Shown here one piece after another: positions 63,111 to 64,000 of a stretch of DNA of 64,000 bases. How positions within the stretch are numbered: position 1 is the first letter of the stretch; each line of letters begins with the position of its first letter. The position numbers and the translations under genes were made by a program. Below the pieces are notes generated by a model. It saw only the letters and a program-made list of their open reading frames with translations, did no database searches and was not told the origin of the DNA. The DNA comes from Bolinopsis microptera (Eukaryota; Ctenophora; Tentaculata; Lobata; Bolinopsidae), in NCBI RefSeq assembly GCF_026151205.1, contig NC_087074.1:19388740-19452739 (forward strand), written 5' to 3'.

Positions 63111-64000
63111 GTGAGTTTGTCAATAATGAAAAATCAAATACTTCGTTATGAGCTATTTTAGTGAATAATGATGTTCAATCATCATCATCATTCATCAGTC
63201 ATGAAGGATGTGCTATTTAGGTGAACTTTACTACATAACAATTGATTTAAGGTTACCTGACTCAGAGGCAACATATACTGTGTAAGTGTGGTGGGCGAGG
63301 AATGGACCTAATACCGCACTTTTTTGCGCCATCGGCCGTTATTCGTACCATTATATTTGTGTACTTCAACTTTATATCGCTGTGCACAATGGGATAATAT
63401 CTACATGCCCATACCTTAGATTCCGGGCCAAACGTGTTTCATGACGTAACATTTTAAAAATCAAAAAGTAGAGTAACTATTTAAATCAGGAAAAAAATAT
63501 ATAGAACAATTTTTATTTCTAAAAATATTTCTTTATTATCATTATCAGATGACAAGTTGATAATGCATTGACCTTTAATACTATCGATATTTGATAAAAA
63601 CAAAAGAGAGCGAATCTTGGTAAATGAATAATTTGGTATGCTGGATCGTGATCCCTTAATTTATTGGAATTGAGTTACATTAGTCACATTAGTCACATAA
63701 GTCGCTTATACACACAATGTGTTGGAATCTTATGTTGCAAAGTTATAAAGTTATAATATTGAATACTCTAGTATCTACTTTAATTAAACTCATCACTAGC
63801 TCACCTAGCCTCAGCCATTCTGCACATCTCATTGTTAAACATTCACATGAGGATAATTCTAGGTTTATACTAGGTTTATACAATATACATCGTGACACTG
63901 CGTAAGACACTGCGTAAGTTAATTGTCGTGATAAACACAACTATCGTGTAAGGCAACGTTATATACTACGTTAATGAATAATCCAACCTGAGAGTACTTC
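63111..64000. other. MORC intron, end of window
   Basis: The last exon seen ends at 63110 with donor GTGAGT; no further MORC exon can be recognised before 64000. AT-rich with short direct repeats (GTCACATTAGTCACAT near 63678; ACTGCGTAAG twice near 63897). Confidence 0.5.

Overview
The window looks like a stretch of a small-intron, AT-rich animal genome. Evidence for an animal: spliced genes with GT-AG introns, two nuclear tRNA genes, a seven-helix receptor, a homeobox gene, a MORC ATPase, a Derlin, an MRG-domain protein and a probable cilium assembly factor (DAAF9/C20orf194). The many non-LTR retrotransposons (LINEs) and the divergent homeodomain suggest a marine, early-branching animal (ctenophore or cnidarian). 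That placement is inference; I cannot run a phylogeny.

Layout. 0-3 kb: the end of a MULE transposase. 3-14 kb: tRNA-Gly, a six-exon GPCR (minus) and an unrecognised four-exon gene (minus) with tRNA-Leu in one intron. 14-26 kb: repeats, including a perfect 151-bp inverted repeat, an RT-RNase H LINE with a clear target-site duplication (TSD), a two-ORF LINE and a LINE-like ORF1-only element. 26.9-33.5 kb: Derlin (five exons) and the DAAF9-like gene, both minus; Derlin intron 2 holds a transposon nested in another transposon. 33.6-43 kb: a LINE tail, then a 3.6-kb DNA transposon with TA target duplication and two divergent genes (pogo-like transposase and a HIRAN-like protein), then small elements with 8-bp TSDs and a broken RT. 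43.7-51 kb: a two-ORF LINE with an SGNH-esterase ORF1 and a PHD-EN-RT ORF2, an RT tail and a second ORF1-only element. 51.4 kb: an MRG-domain gene. 53-64 kb: a MORC gene (plus) that runs off the window; its 8.5-kb intron holds a single-exon homeobox gene on the other strand and several satellites.

The cellular genes do not form one pathway: they cover ER quality control (Derlin), cilia (DAAF9-like), chromatin (MRG, MORC), transcription (homeobox) and signalling (GPCR). The most informative part is the mobile DNA. Many insertions keep their TSDs, so the order of events can be read: a 631-bp LINE fragment split the pogo-like transposase and left an 8-bp duplication, and a poly-G-ended element landed in an ORF inside an older element in the Derlin intron. 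The candidate for a less-described system is the two-gene transposase plus HIRAN transposon at 35173-38815.

Exon borders were placed by eye from GT/AG signals and reading phase; all similarity statements come from recognised motifs, not searches.
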